Shown in pieces: positions 43,087-54,885 of a DNA stretch of 64,000 nucleotides. Source of the DNA: Aliihoeflea sp. 2WW (GTDB taxonomy: Bacteria > Pseudomonadota > Alphaproteobacteria > Rhizobiales > Rhizobiaceae); assembly GCF_000497755.1 (NCBI RefSeq), contig NZ_AYOD01000014.1:1-64000 (forward strand), in the 5' to 3' direction. Under the pieces are notes generated by a model that ran no database searches, had not been told where the DNA came from, and saw only the letters and a list, made by a program, of their open reading frames with translations. The first letter of the stretch is position 1. Each line of letters starts with the position of its first letter. Made by a program: the position numbers and the translations under genes.

Positions 43087-45324
43087 ATGAAGCCGGGCCT
43101 CCATACGCGCCGCGCGGGCAGCGAGCCGACCGCCGCCATCGGGCACGCGGACGACGCGTCGTCGCGCCGCGTCGTCGCCTCGCCGCCGATGGCGATGGAC
43201 CTGCCGGATGCGCCGCAACCGGTGATCTATACGGCCGGACTGCCCGTCGCCGGTTTCCTGATGGCGATCGCTGCCGTCGCCTTCCTGACCGATGCGTCCT
43301 ATCTCGTTTCCGTACCGCTCGTCGCCGGCGCGCTGACGCTGGCCGGCATGTCGCTCTTCGCCCCGCAGCTTGCCATGCGCAGGAAGGCAAGTCCGGCGCG
43401 GCTGCGCCTGCCCGCGCCTGCGGTGCCGCCGCTCGACCCCTGGTCGACGCCGGATTTGATCGAGGCGCTTGGCCTCGGCCGCATGACCCGCGACGGCGAC
43501 GGCCACATCCTTGCGATCAACGCTGAACTCGCGCGGATGCTCGGCCACGAGCCGGCCAAACTGCGCGGCGCCACGTTGAAATCGCTCGGCGTCGACCTTG
43601 CGAGCGCGCCGGATTCCGCCTTTGCCACCAGACCCGCAATCAGCGCTTTGGAATTCGCGCTGCCCGGCCAGCCGGCCGAGCGCTGGCTTTCCTGGCTGGA
43701 ACTGTCCGAGCGCCGCCAGGACGGCACGGTCCGCCATCATGCGGTCGCGCGCGACATCACCCAGCGCAAGACCGCCGAGGCGGCAGGCGAGGTCTCGCGC
43801 CGGCAGGCGGTCGAGGCGAGCCGCGCGAAGTCGCGTTTCCTCGCCACCGTCAGTCACGAGATTCGCACGCCGATGAACGGCATCATGGGCATGGCGCAGC
43901 TTCTCGGCCAGACGGCGCTGTCGCCCGAACAGTCGACCTATGTCGGGGCGATCTCGACCTCGTCGAGCGCGCTTCTGGCGCTGATCGAGGATCTGCTCGA
44001 CTATTCCAAGATCGAGAGCGGCCGTCTCGATCTCGACCGCCGCCCGACCGACCTGCGCGAATTGTGCGAGAACGTCGTCGAGCTTCTGGCTGCGCGCGCG
44101 CATGCCAAGGGCATCGGCCTCGGCCTCTACGTCGCCGCCGACGTGCCGGAGCGCGCGCTGCTCGACGGCGGCAAGGTCCGGCAGATCCTTCTCAACCTCG
44201 TCGGCAATGCGATCAAGTTCACCGATCGCGGCGGGGTCCTGGTGAAGCTGGTTCGCAAGCGCGTCGATGGCGTCGAGATGATCCGGCTGAGCGTGCGCGA
44301 CACCGGGCCCGGCCTTGCGCCTGCCGATCTGTCGCGCATCTTCATGGAATACGAGCAGGCAGGCTCGGATGCGGCGCTGCGTCAGGCGGGCGCGGGGCTC
44401 GGTCTGGCGATCTCCCAGCGCATCGCCGAGGCGATGGGCGGCCGGCTGACGGCGGCGAGCAAGCCTGCCTATGGCAGCATCTTCGCTGCGCAGATTCCCA
44501 TCGAGGTGCTTGAGGAATCGTCCCCCGGCGCGCCGCTGGCCGGCAAGCGCGTGCTGATCGTCTCGCGCAACCGCATGGAGGCCGAGGCGATGGCGCTGTG
44601 CGTGCGCGATCATGGCGGCATGGCCGCCGTGGCGCGCACCGTCGAAGAGGCGGCGCACCTCGCCGAAGGCAGCGGCTTCACGCTTCTGGTAGTTGACGCC
44701 GCACTGGAGAACGACGATGGCGCCCTTTTGCGCCGGCTTCGTCAGGTCTGCGGTCATGACGCGCCCGCGATCACCCTGGTCGACCCCAAGTCGCGCGGCC
44801 GGATGGGGCATCTGCGCGCCCACGGCTATGGCCATTTCCTGCCGCGCCCGCTCCGGCGCGACACGCTGCTCAAGGTCCTGCTCGAACGGATCGAGCAGGC
44901 GAGGCCGACGCGGCGCATGACGCTCGCCCAGGCGCGCACCGCGCTCAGCGTCCTCGTCGCCGAGGACAACGAGATCAACGCGCTTCTCGCCCGCTCCGCC
45001 CTGACCCGCGCCGGCCATCGCGTCGAGACCGTCGTCAACGGAAGGTTGGCGCTGGAGGCCGCCACGATGCGGCCCGGCATGCGTTTCGACGTTATCCTGA
45101 TGGATTTGCAGATGCCGGTCATGGACGGCACGCAAGCCATCGCCGCGATCCGCGCCCATGAAGCCGAGAACGGCCTGCCGAGCGTGCCGATCCTGGTCCT
45201 GACCGCCGACGACCGGGCCGAAAGCCGGCAAACGATCCTCGCGCTCGGCGCATCCGGCGTCATCGCAAAGCCGGTCGACCCGGTCCGCCTCATCGCCATT
45301 CTGGACGAGACGGCGGCTCGCTGA
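43087..45324 (+). CDS. Hybrid histidine kinase with a degenerate and an intact receiver
   Basis: A 745-residue sensor kinase. Two membrane helices lie at about residues 46-68 and 72-93, then a PAS-like segment (about 120-225), a HisKA domain with phospho-acceptor His257 (FLATVSHEIRTPMNG), and an HATPase domain (about 355-475). A first receiver (487-600) has lost the acidic pair (IVSRN) and the Lys (RPLRR), so it is probably not phosphorylated. The second receiver (620-742) is complete with EDN, Asp673 and KP. The output partner is not in the window. ATG 43087 is assumed; several later starts exist. Confidence 0.9.
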   Translation: MKPGLHTRRAGSEPTAAIGHADDASSRRVVASPPMAMDLPDAPQPVIYTAGLPVAGFLMAIAAVAFLTDASYLVSVPLVAGALTLAGMSLFAPQLAMRRKASPARLRLPAPAVPPLDPWSTPDLIEALGLGRMTRDGDGHILAINAELARMLGHEPAKLRGATLKSLGVDLASAPDSAFATRPAISALEFALPGQPAERWLSWLELSERRQDGTVRHHAVARDITQRKTAEAAGEVSRRQAVEASRAKSRFLATVSHEIRTPMNGIMGMAQLLGQTALSPEQSTYVGAISTSSSALLALIEDLLDYSKIESGRLDLDRRPTDLRELCENVVELLAARAHAKGIGLGLYVAADVPERALLDGGKVRQILLNLVGNAIKFTDRGGVLVKLVRKRVDGVEMIRLSVRDTGPGLAPADLSRIFMEYEQAGSDAALRQAGAGLGLAISQRIAEAMGGRLTAASKPAYGSIFAAQIPIEVLEESSPGAPLAGKRVLIVSRNRMEAEAMALCVRDHGGMAAVARTVEEAAHLAEGSGFTLLVVDAALENDDGALLRRLRQVCGHDAPAITLVDPKSRGRMGHLRAHGYGHFLPRPLRRDTLLKVLLERIEQARPTRRMTLAQARTALSVLVAEDNEINALLARSALTRAGHRVETVVNGRLALEAATMRPGMRFDVILMDLQMPVMDGTQAIAAIRAHEAENGLPSVPILVLTADDRAESRQTILALGASGVIAKPVDPVRLIAILDETAAR

Positions 45325-45413
45325 CCTGCCGGCGGCGTGACTTTCGCGCCTGTCATGATTATGTTGCTCAAGGCGGCTATGGATCGCACATCCGGTGATG
45401 TGGAGACTGGCCG

Positions 45414-46289
45414 ATGAACCCGATCCTTCTTCCGCGCGACGAGACGACCGGCCTTGTCATGACCGATGCACCCCGCCCGCAGCTATCGACCGGCCCGCAG
45501 ACATGCCTCGGCCGCATCGGCGCGCTGGAAGTGCATCTGGCGACGAGCGCCTGCGAGATCGAGGCGGCGCAAAGGCTGCGCTACCGCGTCTTCTACGCCG
45601 AGAGGGGCAACGGAGCCCCGTGCGACCTCTCGCGCGACACCGATCGCTTCGACGACATCTGCGATCATCTCCTCGTCATCGATACATCCCTTGCGGCCTC
45701 GAACCGGGAGCGCATCGTCGGCACCTACCGATTGTTGCCACAGGAAAAGACCTCGGCGACGGGCGGCTTTTATTCGAGTGCCGAATTCGACATCAAGGCG
45801 CTGGCGGCGCGCCATCCGGGCCTCAACATCCTCGAACTGGGACGCTCCTGCGTTCTGCCTGCCTATCGTTCGCGCCGCACGGTCGAGCTTCTCTGGCAGG
45901 GCATCTGGGCCTATACGCGCCGCCACGGCATCGACATCATGGCCGGCTGCGCCTCGTTCGAGGGCACCGTCCCGGCCCGCCATGCCGAGGCGCTTTCCTT
46001 CCTTCATCACAATTGCCGCGCAACCGGCGACTGGGCCGTGCGCGCGGTCGCGGACCGGCTCGTGACGATGGATTTGATGCCTGCCGAGGCCGTGCGCACG
46101 CGCGAGGCCCTTGCGGCCATGCCTCCCCTGATCAAGGGCTATCTGCGCCTTGGCGCGATGATCGGCGAGGGCTGCGTCATCGACCACGACTTCGGCACCA
46201 CGGACGTCTTCGTCGTCCTGCCGGTCGCGAAGATTTCGGCGCGCTACATCAATTACTATGGCGCCGAAGCCCAGCGCTTCGCCGCATGA
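45414..46289 (+). CDS. olsB: L-ornithine N-alpha-acyltransferase OlsB (GNAT)
   Basis: A 291-residue GNAT-fold acyltransferase of OlsB length. 'LRYRVFYAERGN', 'TYRLLPQEKTSATGGFYSSAEFDI', 'ILELGRSCVLPAYRSR' and the late KGYLRLGAMIGEG-type segment match the hemolysin/OlsB family. It transfers a 3-hydroxyacyl chain to ornithine, the first step to ornithine lipids, which replace phospholipids under phosphate starvation; OlsA is not in the window. GGAGA lies eight bases before ATG 45414. Confidence 0.87.
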   Translation: MNPILLPRDETTGLVMTDAPRPQLSTGPQTCLGRIGALEVHLATSACEIEAAQRLRYRVFYAERGNGAPCDLSRDTDRFDDICDHLLVIDTSLAASNRERIVGTYRLLPQEKTSATGGFYSSAEFDIKALAARHPGLNILELGRSCVLPAYRSRRTVELLWQGIWAYTRRHGIDIMAGCASFEGTVPARHAEALSFLHHNCRATGDWAVRAVADRLVTMDLMPAEAVRTREALAAMPPLIKGYLRLGAMIGEGCVIDHDFGTTDVFVVLPVAKISARYINYYGAEAQRFAA

Positions 46290-46296
46290 TTTCGGT

Positions 46297-46935
46297 CTAT
46301 TCCGTCGGAATGTCCTCCGGCGCCCGGCCCGGCCGGCTCCTGTAGGCGGGGAACGTCCAGCCATAGGCGAGCGCACCGCCGCGCACGCAGAACGCGATGG
46401 AAAACGCGATCAGCGCCGCCCCGCCGGCAGGTGACCCGCCAAGGTCGGCAAGTACATAGGCGACCGACCCGGACAGCGCCGCGGTGACGTAGATTTCGGG
46501 CCGCAGCAGCACCGAGGCCTCGCCCGCCAGGAGATCGCGCAGGATGCCGCCGAACGTCGCCGTCAGCACGCCCGCAACCACGCCGATCACCGGCGATCCC
46601 GTCACTTCGAGGCCCTTATAGGCGCCGAAGACGCTATAGGCGGCAAGGCCCACCGCATCGAGCCACAGCAGCAGCCGGTAGCGCGATTCGACCAGATGCG
46701 CGCCGAAGAAGACGGCAACCGCGACGATGGCGCAGACCAGCAGGTAATTGTGATTGGCGATCCAGAAGACCGGCACGTCGAGAACGAGGTCGCGGAAAGT
46801 GCCGCCGCCGATCGCCGTCACCCCGGCGAGGAACAGGAACCCGATAATGTCGAGCTGCTTGCGCGAGGCGGCCAGCGCACCGGTCGCCGCGAACACCGCG
46901 ATGCCGGCATAGTCCAGGAACAGGAGCAGGTTCAA
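46297..46935 (-). CDS. Trimeric intracellular cation (TRIC) channel family protein
   Basis: A 212-residue protein with about seven membrane helices and the family repeats: 'DYAGIAVFAATGALAASRKQLDIIGFLFLAGVTAIGGGTFRDLVLD' and the second repeat 'GVVAGVLTATFGGILRDLLAGE'. Bacterial members form trimeric K+ permeant channels. I choose the TTG at 46935 because GGGAGG stands five bases before it and the conserved hydrophobic start follows; the longer TTG at 46995 has no ribosome site. The gene is convergent with olsB with seven bases between. Confidence 0.88.
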   Translation of the reverse strand: MNLLLFLDYAGIAVFAATGALAASRKQLDIIGFLFLAGVTAIGGGTFRDLVLDVPVFWIANHNYLLVCAIVAVAVFFGAHLVESRYRLLLWLDAVGLAAYSVFGAYKGLEVTGSPVIGVVAGVLTATFGGILRDLLAGEASVLLRPEIYVTAALSGSVAYVLADLGGSPAGGAALIAFSIAFCVRGGALAYGWTFPAYRSRPGRAPEDIPTE

Positions 46936-47039
46936 TTTGGCCTCCCGCGCGAAATCGCGCTCGGTCCATCCGAGCAAGTGCGGGTTAAGGTCCAATGAAA
47001 GCGCGCGGTTAACGCCGCGCGGATGTGCGATTGCCCACG

Positions 47040-47060
47040 AAAAAGGCGCCCGCAGGCGCC
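47040..47060 (-). terminator. Intrinsic terminator of grpE
   Basis: On the minus strand GGCGCC (47060-47055), loop TGCG and GGCGCC (47050-47045) are followed by five T. It lies ten bases after the grpE stop at 47070. Confidence 0.88.
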
Positions 47061-47069
47061 TCTGGATCG

Positions 47070-47747
47070 TTATGCGTCCTTTTCGGACTGCGCATTGGGC
47101 GGGCCGGGTTCGGCCGGCGCATCCGCCGGTCCCGCCTTGGGTCCGCCCTTGGAGACGCCGACCATCGCCGGGCGCAGCACGCGCTCGCCGATCACGTAGC
47201 CGGTCTGGACCACCTGCAGAACAGTGTTGTTCGGCACGTCCGGGTTGGGAATCTCGAACATCGCCTGGTGGAAGTTCGGGTCGAAGCGCTCGCCTTCGGG
47301 CGCCAGCCGCTTGACGCCGTGCCGCTCCAGCGCCCCGAGCATGTCGCGCTCGGTCATCTCGACCCCTTCGATCAGCGCCTTGAAGCCTGCATCGTCCGAA
47401 CCCTTCGCCTCGGCCGGAATGGCGTCGAGCGCGCGGCGCATGTTGTCGGAAACCGACAGCATGTCGCGGGCGAAATTGGCGACCGCATAGCTCTTGGCGT
47501 CGGCGATCTCGCGCTGGGTGCGCCGGCGCAAATTCTCCATCTCGGCCGCCATGCGCAGCGCGCGGTCCTTCAGTTCCGCATTCTGCTTGGCCAGGTCCTC
47601 GTTTTCCCCGGCAAGCCGCATGAAGGCCTCGAAATCGGCCTGGCTGTCCTGGCTTTCCGCCATGTCGGCGCTGGCCTCGATGTTCGGATCGGTGTGCGTC
47701 TCACCGCTCTCGCCGCTCATGCGTTCGTTTTCCGGACGATCGTTCAT
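47070..47747 (-). CDS. grpE: Nucleotide exchange factor GrpE
   Basis: A 225-residue DnaK co-chaperone. A long N-terminal coiled coil (about 40-110) is followed by the beta-wing domain with '[59 protein letters not shown]', the family signature. It releases ADP from DnaK. In many relatives grpE follows hrcA directly; here hrcA is about 12 kb away on the other strand. A proline-rich acidic tail follows the wing domain. Confidence 0.96.
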   Translation of the reverse strand: MNDRPENERMSGESGETHTDPNIEASADMAESQDSQADFEAFMRLAGENEDLAKQNAELKDRALRMAAEMENLRRRTQREIADAKSYAVANFARDMLSVSDNMRRALDAIPAEAKGSDDAGFKALIEGVEMTERDMLGALERHGVKRLAPEGERFDPNFHQAMFEIPNPDVPNNTVLQVVQTGYVIGERVLRPAMVGVSKGGPKAGPADAPAEPGPPNAQSEKDA

Positions 47748-47862
47748 GGCTGATCCCGTCTTCCTTCGAAAATTCGTGAGTTGGCGCCGATATCGATGTT
47801 CGCGGCGCCAAAATCAAGGGGCCGCGCCCGAAGACGCGGCCCCGTATGGCTCGTCTCGGCGG

Positions 47863-50391
<2,529 letters not shown>

Positions 50392-50519
50392 TCAGGCGCT
50401 TTTGGTGACCCGAATATAGGGGTGAACGCCTGATTTTCCAAGTTTTGCACGGCTTTGCGGCGCCTTCACGTCCACTTTTCCAAAGCCTTGCGCAAACTTG
50501 TCTCAACCTGCGTGTTGTC

Positions 50520-52622
50520 ATGGTGAACCAACGGCGATTAAACACGTTGGAAGCCTCGAGAGGCTGGGCCGGATTTGGGGGAACTTTCTTGCGTCGACAG
50601 CTTGCGTTTTTTGCTGCCGCATTGTGCCTGCCGCTCCTGGCTTTCATGGCCTACATCCTGTTTAACCTGGCCATCGCCGAGCGCGAGCGGCTGGAGGCGC
50701 GCGCATCCGAAGCCGCGCGCGACCTGTCGGCCGCGATCGATCGCGAATTGCTGGGCCTCACCTCGGCGCTCGAGGTCCTCGCCGTATCGCCCCAGCTCCA
50801 GGCCGGTGACATCGAGGGTTTCCACGCCAAGGCCTCGCAGGTCGACGACAGGCTGGGCTTCAACGCGGTGCTGCGCACGCCGGACGGCCAGCAGCTCGTC
50901 AATCTGCGCCGCCCGTTCGGCTCGGAACTGCCGCGCACGCCCCAACCGTCGGATGCCGACGTTCTGGCTTCGGACGAACCGTTGATCCTCGATCTGTTCG
51001 ACGGGCCGGTCGCCGGCGAGCCGCTTTTCGCGGTGACGATGCCGATCCTCGTCGATGGCGAGCCGCGCTACATCCTCAGCCTGGCGGTCCCCGCAACCCG
51101 AATTCGCGAACTGCTGCTCGCGCAGCAATTGCCCGAAAGCTGGACCGTCGCGGCGATCGACAACAACGACCGCATCGTCGCCCGCAGCAGGCGGCATGAC
51201 GAATTCGTCGGCGAGATCGCCACGGACGATCTGCGCGCCAATACGGCCGGCTATTTCGGAAGCTGGAACGCGACGACCATCGACGGGGAGGCGGTGTTCG
51301 GCACCTATGCGCGCTCGCTGGTTTCGGATTGGCGCATCGCCATCGGCATCATGCAGCGCGAACTCAATGCGCCGGCGGTTCGCTTCGTGCAGTTCTTCGT
51401 CCTGCTCGGTCTTCTTGCGCTCGGCCTGTCGGCGCTTCTCGCCTCGCTCTTTGCGCGCCGTCTGGCCCTGTCGGCCACGGGCCTTGCCGCCCAGGCGCAT
51501 CAACTGGCCGATGGCGAACCGGTCACGCCGCGGCCGTCGCGCGTGCGCGAATTCTCGGAAATCGGCGCGATTCTCGTCGCAGCGTCGGATCGCCTGCGCG
51601 GCCGTGAAGCGGAACTGAAGGAAAGCGAGGCGAAGTTCCGCGCCATCGCCGACACCATGCCGCAAATGGTCTGGTCGACCACGCCGGACGGCCTCCACGA
51701 TTATTACAACGCGCGCTGGTACGAATTCACCGGCGTTCCGGTCGGATCGACCGACGGCGAGGGCTGGAACGGCATGTTCCACCCCGACGACCAGCCGCGC
51801 GCCTGGCAGCAATGGTCCCATTCGCTGCGAACCGGCGAGCCCTACGACATCGAATACCGCCTGCGTCACCATTCGGGTGAATATCGCTGGACGCTCGGCC
51901 GTGCCCTGCCCATCCGTGACGACGAAGGCCGCATCATCCGCTGGTTCGGAACCTGCACCGACATTCACGAAACCAAGATCGCGGCCGAGGAGCGCGAAGT
52001 CGTCGCGCAGGAGCTGTCGCACCGGATCAAGAACATCTTTTCGGTCCTCGGTTCAATCGTCGGCCTGACGGCGCGCACGCGGCCCGAGGCGCAGGAATTC
52101 GCCGCCGAGCTGCGCGCCCGCATCCTGGCGCTCGGCACCGCGCACGAATTCGTCCGTCCGCGTGCCCTGGAATCATCGGTCGACGGGCATGCCTCGCTTC
52201 ACGGTCTGCTGCGCGCTCTGCTGGCCGCCTATGACGGCGACGGCACGCATGTTTCGATCAGCGGCCCGGATCTTCCGATCGCCGAGGGGGCTGCGACGCC
52301 GCTCGCGCTGGTTTTCCACGAACTGGGAACCAATGCCGCCAAATATGGCGGGTTCTCGGGGGCGGACAGCCGCATCGAAATCACCACCTTTGCCGATGAC
52401 GCCGACTACCACGTCACGTGGAAGGAGCACGTCGCAGGCGCCGCGCCGTCCGCCGAAGCGGCATCGGACAGCGGTTTCGGTTCGCGCCTGATCGAGTTGA
52501 GCATTCGTGGTCAGATGGGTGGCACGATCGAGCGCATCTTCGAGCCGGATGGATTGCGGGTCGAGATCACGATTCCCGTCTGGGCCCTGTCGCGTGCGGC
52601 AAGGTTGCGACGCGGCGTGTAG
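50520..52622 (+). CDS. HWE-family sensor histidine kinase with PAS domain
   Basis: A 700-residue membrane sensor. A first helix (about residues 25-45) and a second (about 285-305) enclose a periplasmic dCache-like sensing region. A HAMP-like stretch (to about 365), a PAS domain (about 370-490, with DGLHDYYNARWYEFTGVP) and the kinase follow. The phospho-acceptor is His501 in ELSHRIKNIFSVLGSIVGLTAR, the HWE/HisKA_2 form, and the ATPase has the N-box HELGTNAAKYG. ATG 50520 lacks a good ribosome site; TTG 50589 just before the first helix, after GGGGGA, is an alternative. It faces a lone receiver gene. Confidence 0.88.
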   Translation: MVNQRRLNTLEASRGWAGFGGTFLRRQLAFFAAALCLPLLAFMAYILFNLAIAERERLEARASEAARDLSAAIDRELLGLTSALEVLAVSPQLQAGDIEGFHAKASQVDDRLGFNAVLRTPDGQQLVNLRRPFGSELPRTPQPSDADVLASDEPLILDLFDGPVAGEPLFAVTMPILVDGEPRYILSLAVPATRIRELLLAQQLPESWTVAAIDNNDRIVARSRRHDEFVGEIATDDLRANTAGYFGSWNATTIDGEAVFGTYARSLVSDWRIAIGIMQRELNAPAVRFVQFFVLLGLLALGLSALLASLFARRLALSATGLAAQAHQLADGEPVTPRPSRVREFSEIGAILVAASDRLRGREAELKESEAKFRAIADTMPQMVWSTTPDGLHDYYNARWYEFTGVPVGSTDGEGWNGMFHPDDQPRAWQQWSHSLRTGEPYDIEYRLRHHSGEYRWTLGRALPIRDDEGRIIRWFGTCTDIHETKIAAEEREVVAQELSHRIKNIFSVLGSIVGLTARTRPEAQEFAAELRARILALGTAHEFVRPRALESSVDGHASLHGLLRALLAAYDGDGTHVSISGPDLPIAEGAATPLALVFHELGTNAAKYGGFSGADSRIEITTFADDADYHVTWKEHVAGAAPSAEAASDSGFGSRLIELSIRGQMGGTIERIFEPDGLRVEITIPVWALSRAARLRRGV

Positions 52623-52674
52623 GGCGCTTCAGGCAGATTCTAGGGAAGTGGTTGTCACGGGCAGGGGCAGGCGC

Positions 52675-53139
52675 TCAGCCGTGCGCCCCGCGCCCGGGTT
52701 CGCCGCCCGGCGTCATGAAAAGCTGCAGGCGGGCAGGGGGCTCGGCGTCCATGTGCTCATTGTGGCAAGCGACGGCATAGCGGATCGCGTCGCGCAACTC
52801 GCTGTCAGCGACAGGTTTGGCGATCACACCGAGTGTGCCGGGGACGCCGTCGCCGAGCTGCGTCGGGTTCGCGGTCATGAAGACGACGGTCACGTCGTGG
52901 CGGCTGGCGAGTTCCCGGCCGATCTCGATGCCGGTCGCGCCGTCGCGCAAATTGAGGTCGACGAGCGCGACTTCGGCGCGCTTTCCCATCTCGAGCGCAG
53001 ACGAACGATCTGCCGCGATCCCGACCGGTTCATGGCCGAGTTCGCCGATGGCGTATTCGATTTCGATCGCGACGAAGATCTCGTCTTCGACCACCAGTAT
53101 CTTGCAAGCGTTGTCCAACTTACGTCTACCCAAGTCCAC
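52675..53139 (-). CDS. Single-domain response regulator
   Basis: A 154-residue stand-alone receiver: the acidic pocket is VVEDE (residues 16-20), the phospho-acceptor Asp61 in VALVDLNLRDG, and Lys in IAKPV near 106. No output domain follows, only a short tail. Stand-alone receivers next to HWE kinases typically act as phosphate sinks or bridges to a larger cascade. It is convergent with the HWE kinase with 52 bp between stops. GTG 53139 is the likely start. Confidence 0.87.
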   Translation of the reverse strand: MDLGRRKLDNACKILVVEDEIFVAIEIEYAIGELGHEPVGIAADRSSALEMGKRAEVALVDLNLRDGATGIEIGRELASRHDVTVVFMTANPTQLGDGVPGTLGVIAKPVADSELRDAIRYAVACHNEHMDAEPPARLQLFMTPGGEPGRGAHG

Positions 53140-53384
53140 GGCAGCTCAGCCCAACTCATGTCGAGGCCGATGGTTGCACGACTAAAGGAAAAGTCTTTAT
53201 TTTTTTCGACTTTGCGTGGCAATTGCGCCACGTGGCCGGCCTTCGTGCCGTTCCGCCCGCAAAATGCCGATCCCGCCCCAAGGTTCCAGCATCCCGCACG
53301 GGCAAAATTGTCGCGGGGTCGGGGCGCGATGCTGGCGAGGCCGCCCGGCGCTCCCTAGATTGATCGGAACCGAGGAGCGCCGCC

Positions 53385-54752
53385 ATGGACACCAAGCCCG
53401 CCCATTTCGTGCCGCCGGCACCCCGGCCGCGCCAGTCGCCGCCCTCGACGTTGCAGATGATGCGTATCGTCTACAACAACCCGCTCGAACTGTGGGGCGA
53501 GCCTTCCTACAATGAGAAATGGATTTCGATCTCGACCGGCATCGGCGGCCCGCTCGTCATCGCCAACGATCCCGGCCTCATCCGCTACGTCCTCGTCGAG
53601 AACGCGAAGAACTACAAGATGGCGCGCGTGCGCCAGAAGATCCTGCGCCCGATCCTGCGCGACGGACTGCTCACCGCCGAGGGCGACGTCTGGAAACGTT
53701 CGCGCAAGGCGATGGCGCCGGTCTTCACGCCGAAGAACATCGACGGCTTCGCGCCCGCCATGCTGTCGACATCGCTCGCCTTCGCCGAGCGCTACCGCGA
53801 CACCGACCGCGCCGACGTATCGCGCGACATGACCATGTTGACCTACGACATCCTCGCCGAAACGCTCTTTTCCGGCGAGATCGCCGGCGAGCCCGGCTCC
53901 TTCGCCCATCAGGTCGATCGCCTGTTCGAGACGATGGGCCGCGTCGATCCGATGGACCTTCTCGGCGCCCCCGACTGGCTGCCGCGCTTCACCCGCATCC
54001 GCGGCAAGAAATCCCTCGCCTTTTTCCGCAGGATCGTCGCCGACACGATCGCCTTGAGAAAGGCCCGCATGGATCGCGGCGAGGGCGTTCCGGCCGATTT
54101 CCTGACGCTGCTGCTGAAGGCCGAAGGCCCGGACGGCCTCACGCGCGCCGAGATCGAGGACAACATCATCACCTTCATCGGCGCCGGCCACGAGACCACC
54201 GCCCGCGCGCTGGGCTGGACGCTCTACTGCCTCGCCGAAGCGCCATGGGAGCGCGACAGGATCGAGGCCGAGATCGACGCGGCGCTCGCCAGAGACCTGC
54301 CGCCGCAGGATTGGCTCGACGCGATGCCGCTCACCCGCGCCGCCTTCGAGGAAGCGATGCGGCTCTATCCGCCGGCCCCGTCGATCAACCGCGAGGCCAT
54401 CGCAGCCGACCGCTACGAGGACCTCGAAATCGTCAAGGGCGCGCAGGTGCTCGTCATGCCGTGGACCGTCCACCGCCACCGCAAGATCTGGAATGACCCG
54501 GAAGCCTTCATCCCCGCCCGCTTCCACCCGGAAAACCGCGACGCGCTCGACCGCTACCAGTACCTCCCCTTCGGCGCCGGCCCCCGCATCTGCATCGGCG
54601 CCGCCTTCGCCATGCAGGAAGCCGTCATCGCGCTCGCCGTCCTGATGTCGCGCTACCGCTTCGACACGCTGCCCGAAACGAAACCCTGGCCGGTCCAGAA
54701 ACTCACCACCCAGCCCCAGGGCGGCCTGCCGATGAAGGTGAGCCGGCGGTAG
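53385..54752 (+). CDS. Cytochrome P450
   Basis: A 455-residue class-I-type bacterial P450. The I-helix is FIGAGHETTARAL with AGHETT at 267-272, the K-helix ExxR is E323-A-M-R326 and the heme-binding loop is FGAGPRICIGAAFAM with Cys403. The N-terminus is hydrophilic, so the protein is soluble. Substrate and redox partners are unknown and no ferredoxin gene is adjacent. The sequence is of the CYP4/CYP102-like bacterial group that often hydroxylates fatty acids, which is only an inference. Confidence 0.93.
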   Translation: MDTKPAHFVPPAPRPRQSPPSTLQMMRIVYNNPLELWGEPSYNEKWISISTGIGGPLVIANDPGLIRYVLVENAKNYKMARVRQKILRPILRDGLLTAEGDVWKRSRKAMAPVFTPKNIDGFAPAMLSTSLAFAERYRDTDRADVSRDMTMLTYDILAETLFSGEIAGEPGSFAHQVDRLFETMGRVDPMDLLGAPDWLPRFTRIRGKKSLAFFRRIVADTIALRKARMDRGEGVPADFLTLLLKAEGPDGLTRAEIEDNIITFIGAGHETTARALGWTLYCLAEAPWERDRIEAEIDAALARDLPPQDWLDAMPLTRAAFEEAMRLYPPAPSINREAIAADRYEDLEIVKGAQVLVMPWTVHRHRKIWNDPEAFIPARFHPENRDALDRYQYLPFGAGPRICIGAAFAMQEAVIALAVLMSRYRFDTLPETKPWPVQKLTTQPQGGLPMKVSRR

Positions 54753-54754
54753 AA

Positions 54755-54878
54755 CGCCCCCTCCGTCGCTTCGCGCCACCTCCCCCGCTTCGCAGGGGAG
54801 GAACCAGGGTCGTGGACGGACGCAACCCCGATCCTCCCCCGTTCACGGGGGAGGTGGCGCGAAGCGACGGAGGGGGCG
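54755..54878. repeat. Long palindrome with perfect 32-bp arms after the P450 gene
   Basis: Positions 54755-54786 are the exact reverse complement of 54847-54878, with a 60-base centre that itself holds a CCCCCGCTTCGCAGGGG-type hairpin. The outer part GCCCCCTCC resembles the arm at 63814-63825, so the two may be related. It lies two bases after the P450 stop and just before the convergent yraN stop. Confidence 0.9.
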
Positions 54879-54885
54879 CTATGGC

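Noticed and set aside
43060-45231. Long minus-strand frame through the hybrid kinase
   Set aside because: The kinase motifs H, N, G and the receiver residues are on the plus strand; the minus frame is a GC shadow.
46297-46995. Longer start for the TRIC-type channel at TTG 46995
   Set aside because: No ribosome site lies before it, while TTG 46935 has GGGAGG at the right spacing.
52623-53384. General stress response locus (PhyR-NepR-EcfG)
   Set aside because: Only an HWE kinase and a single receiver are present; no anti-sigma factor, sigma factor or PhyR-like fusion is seen.
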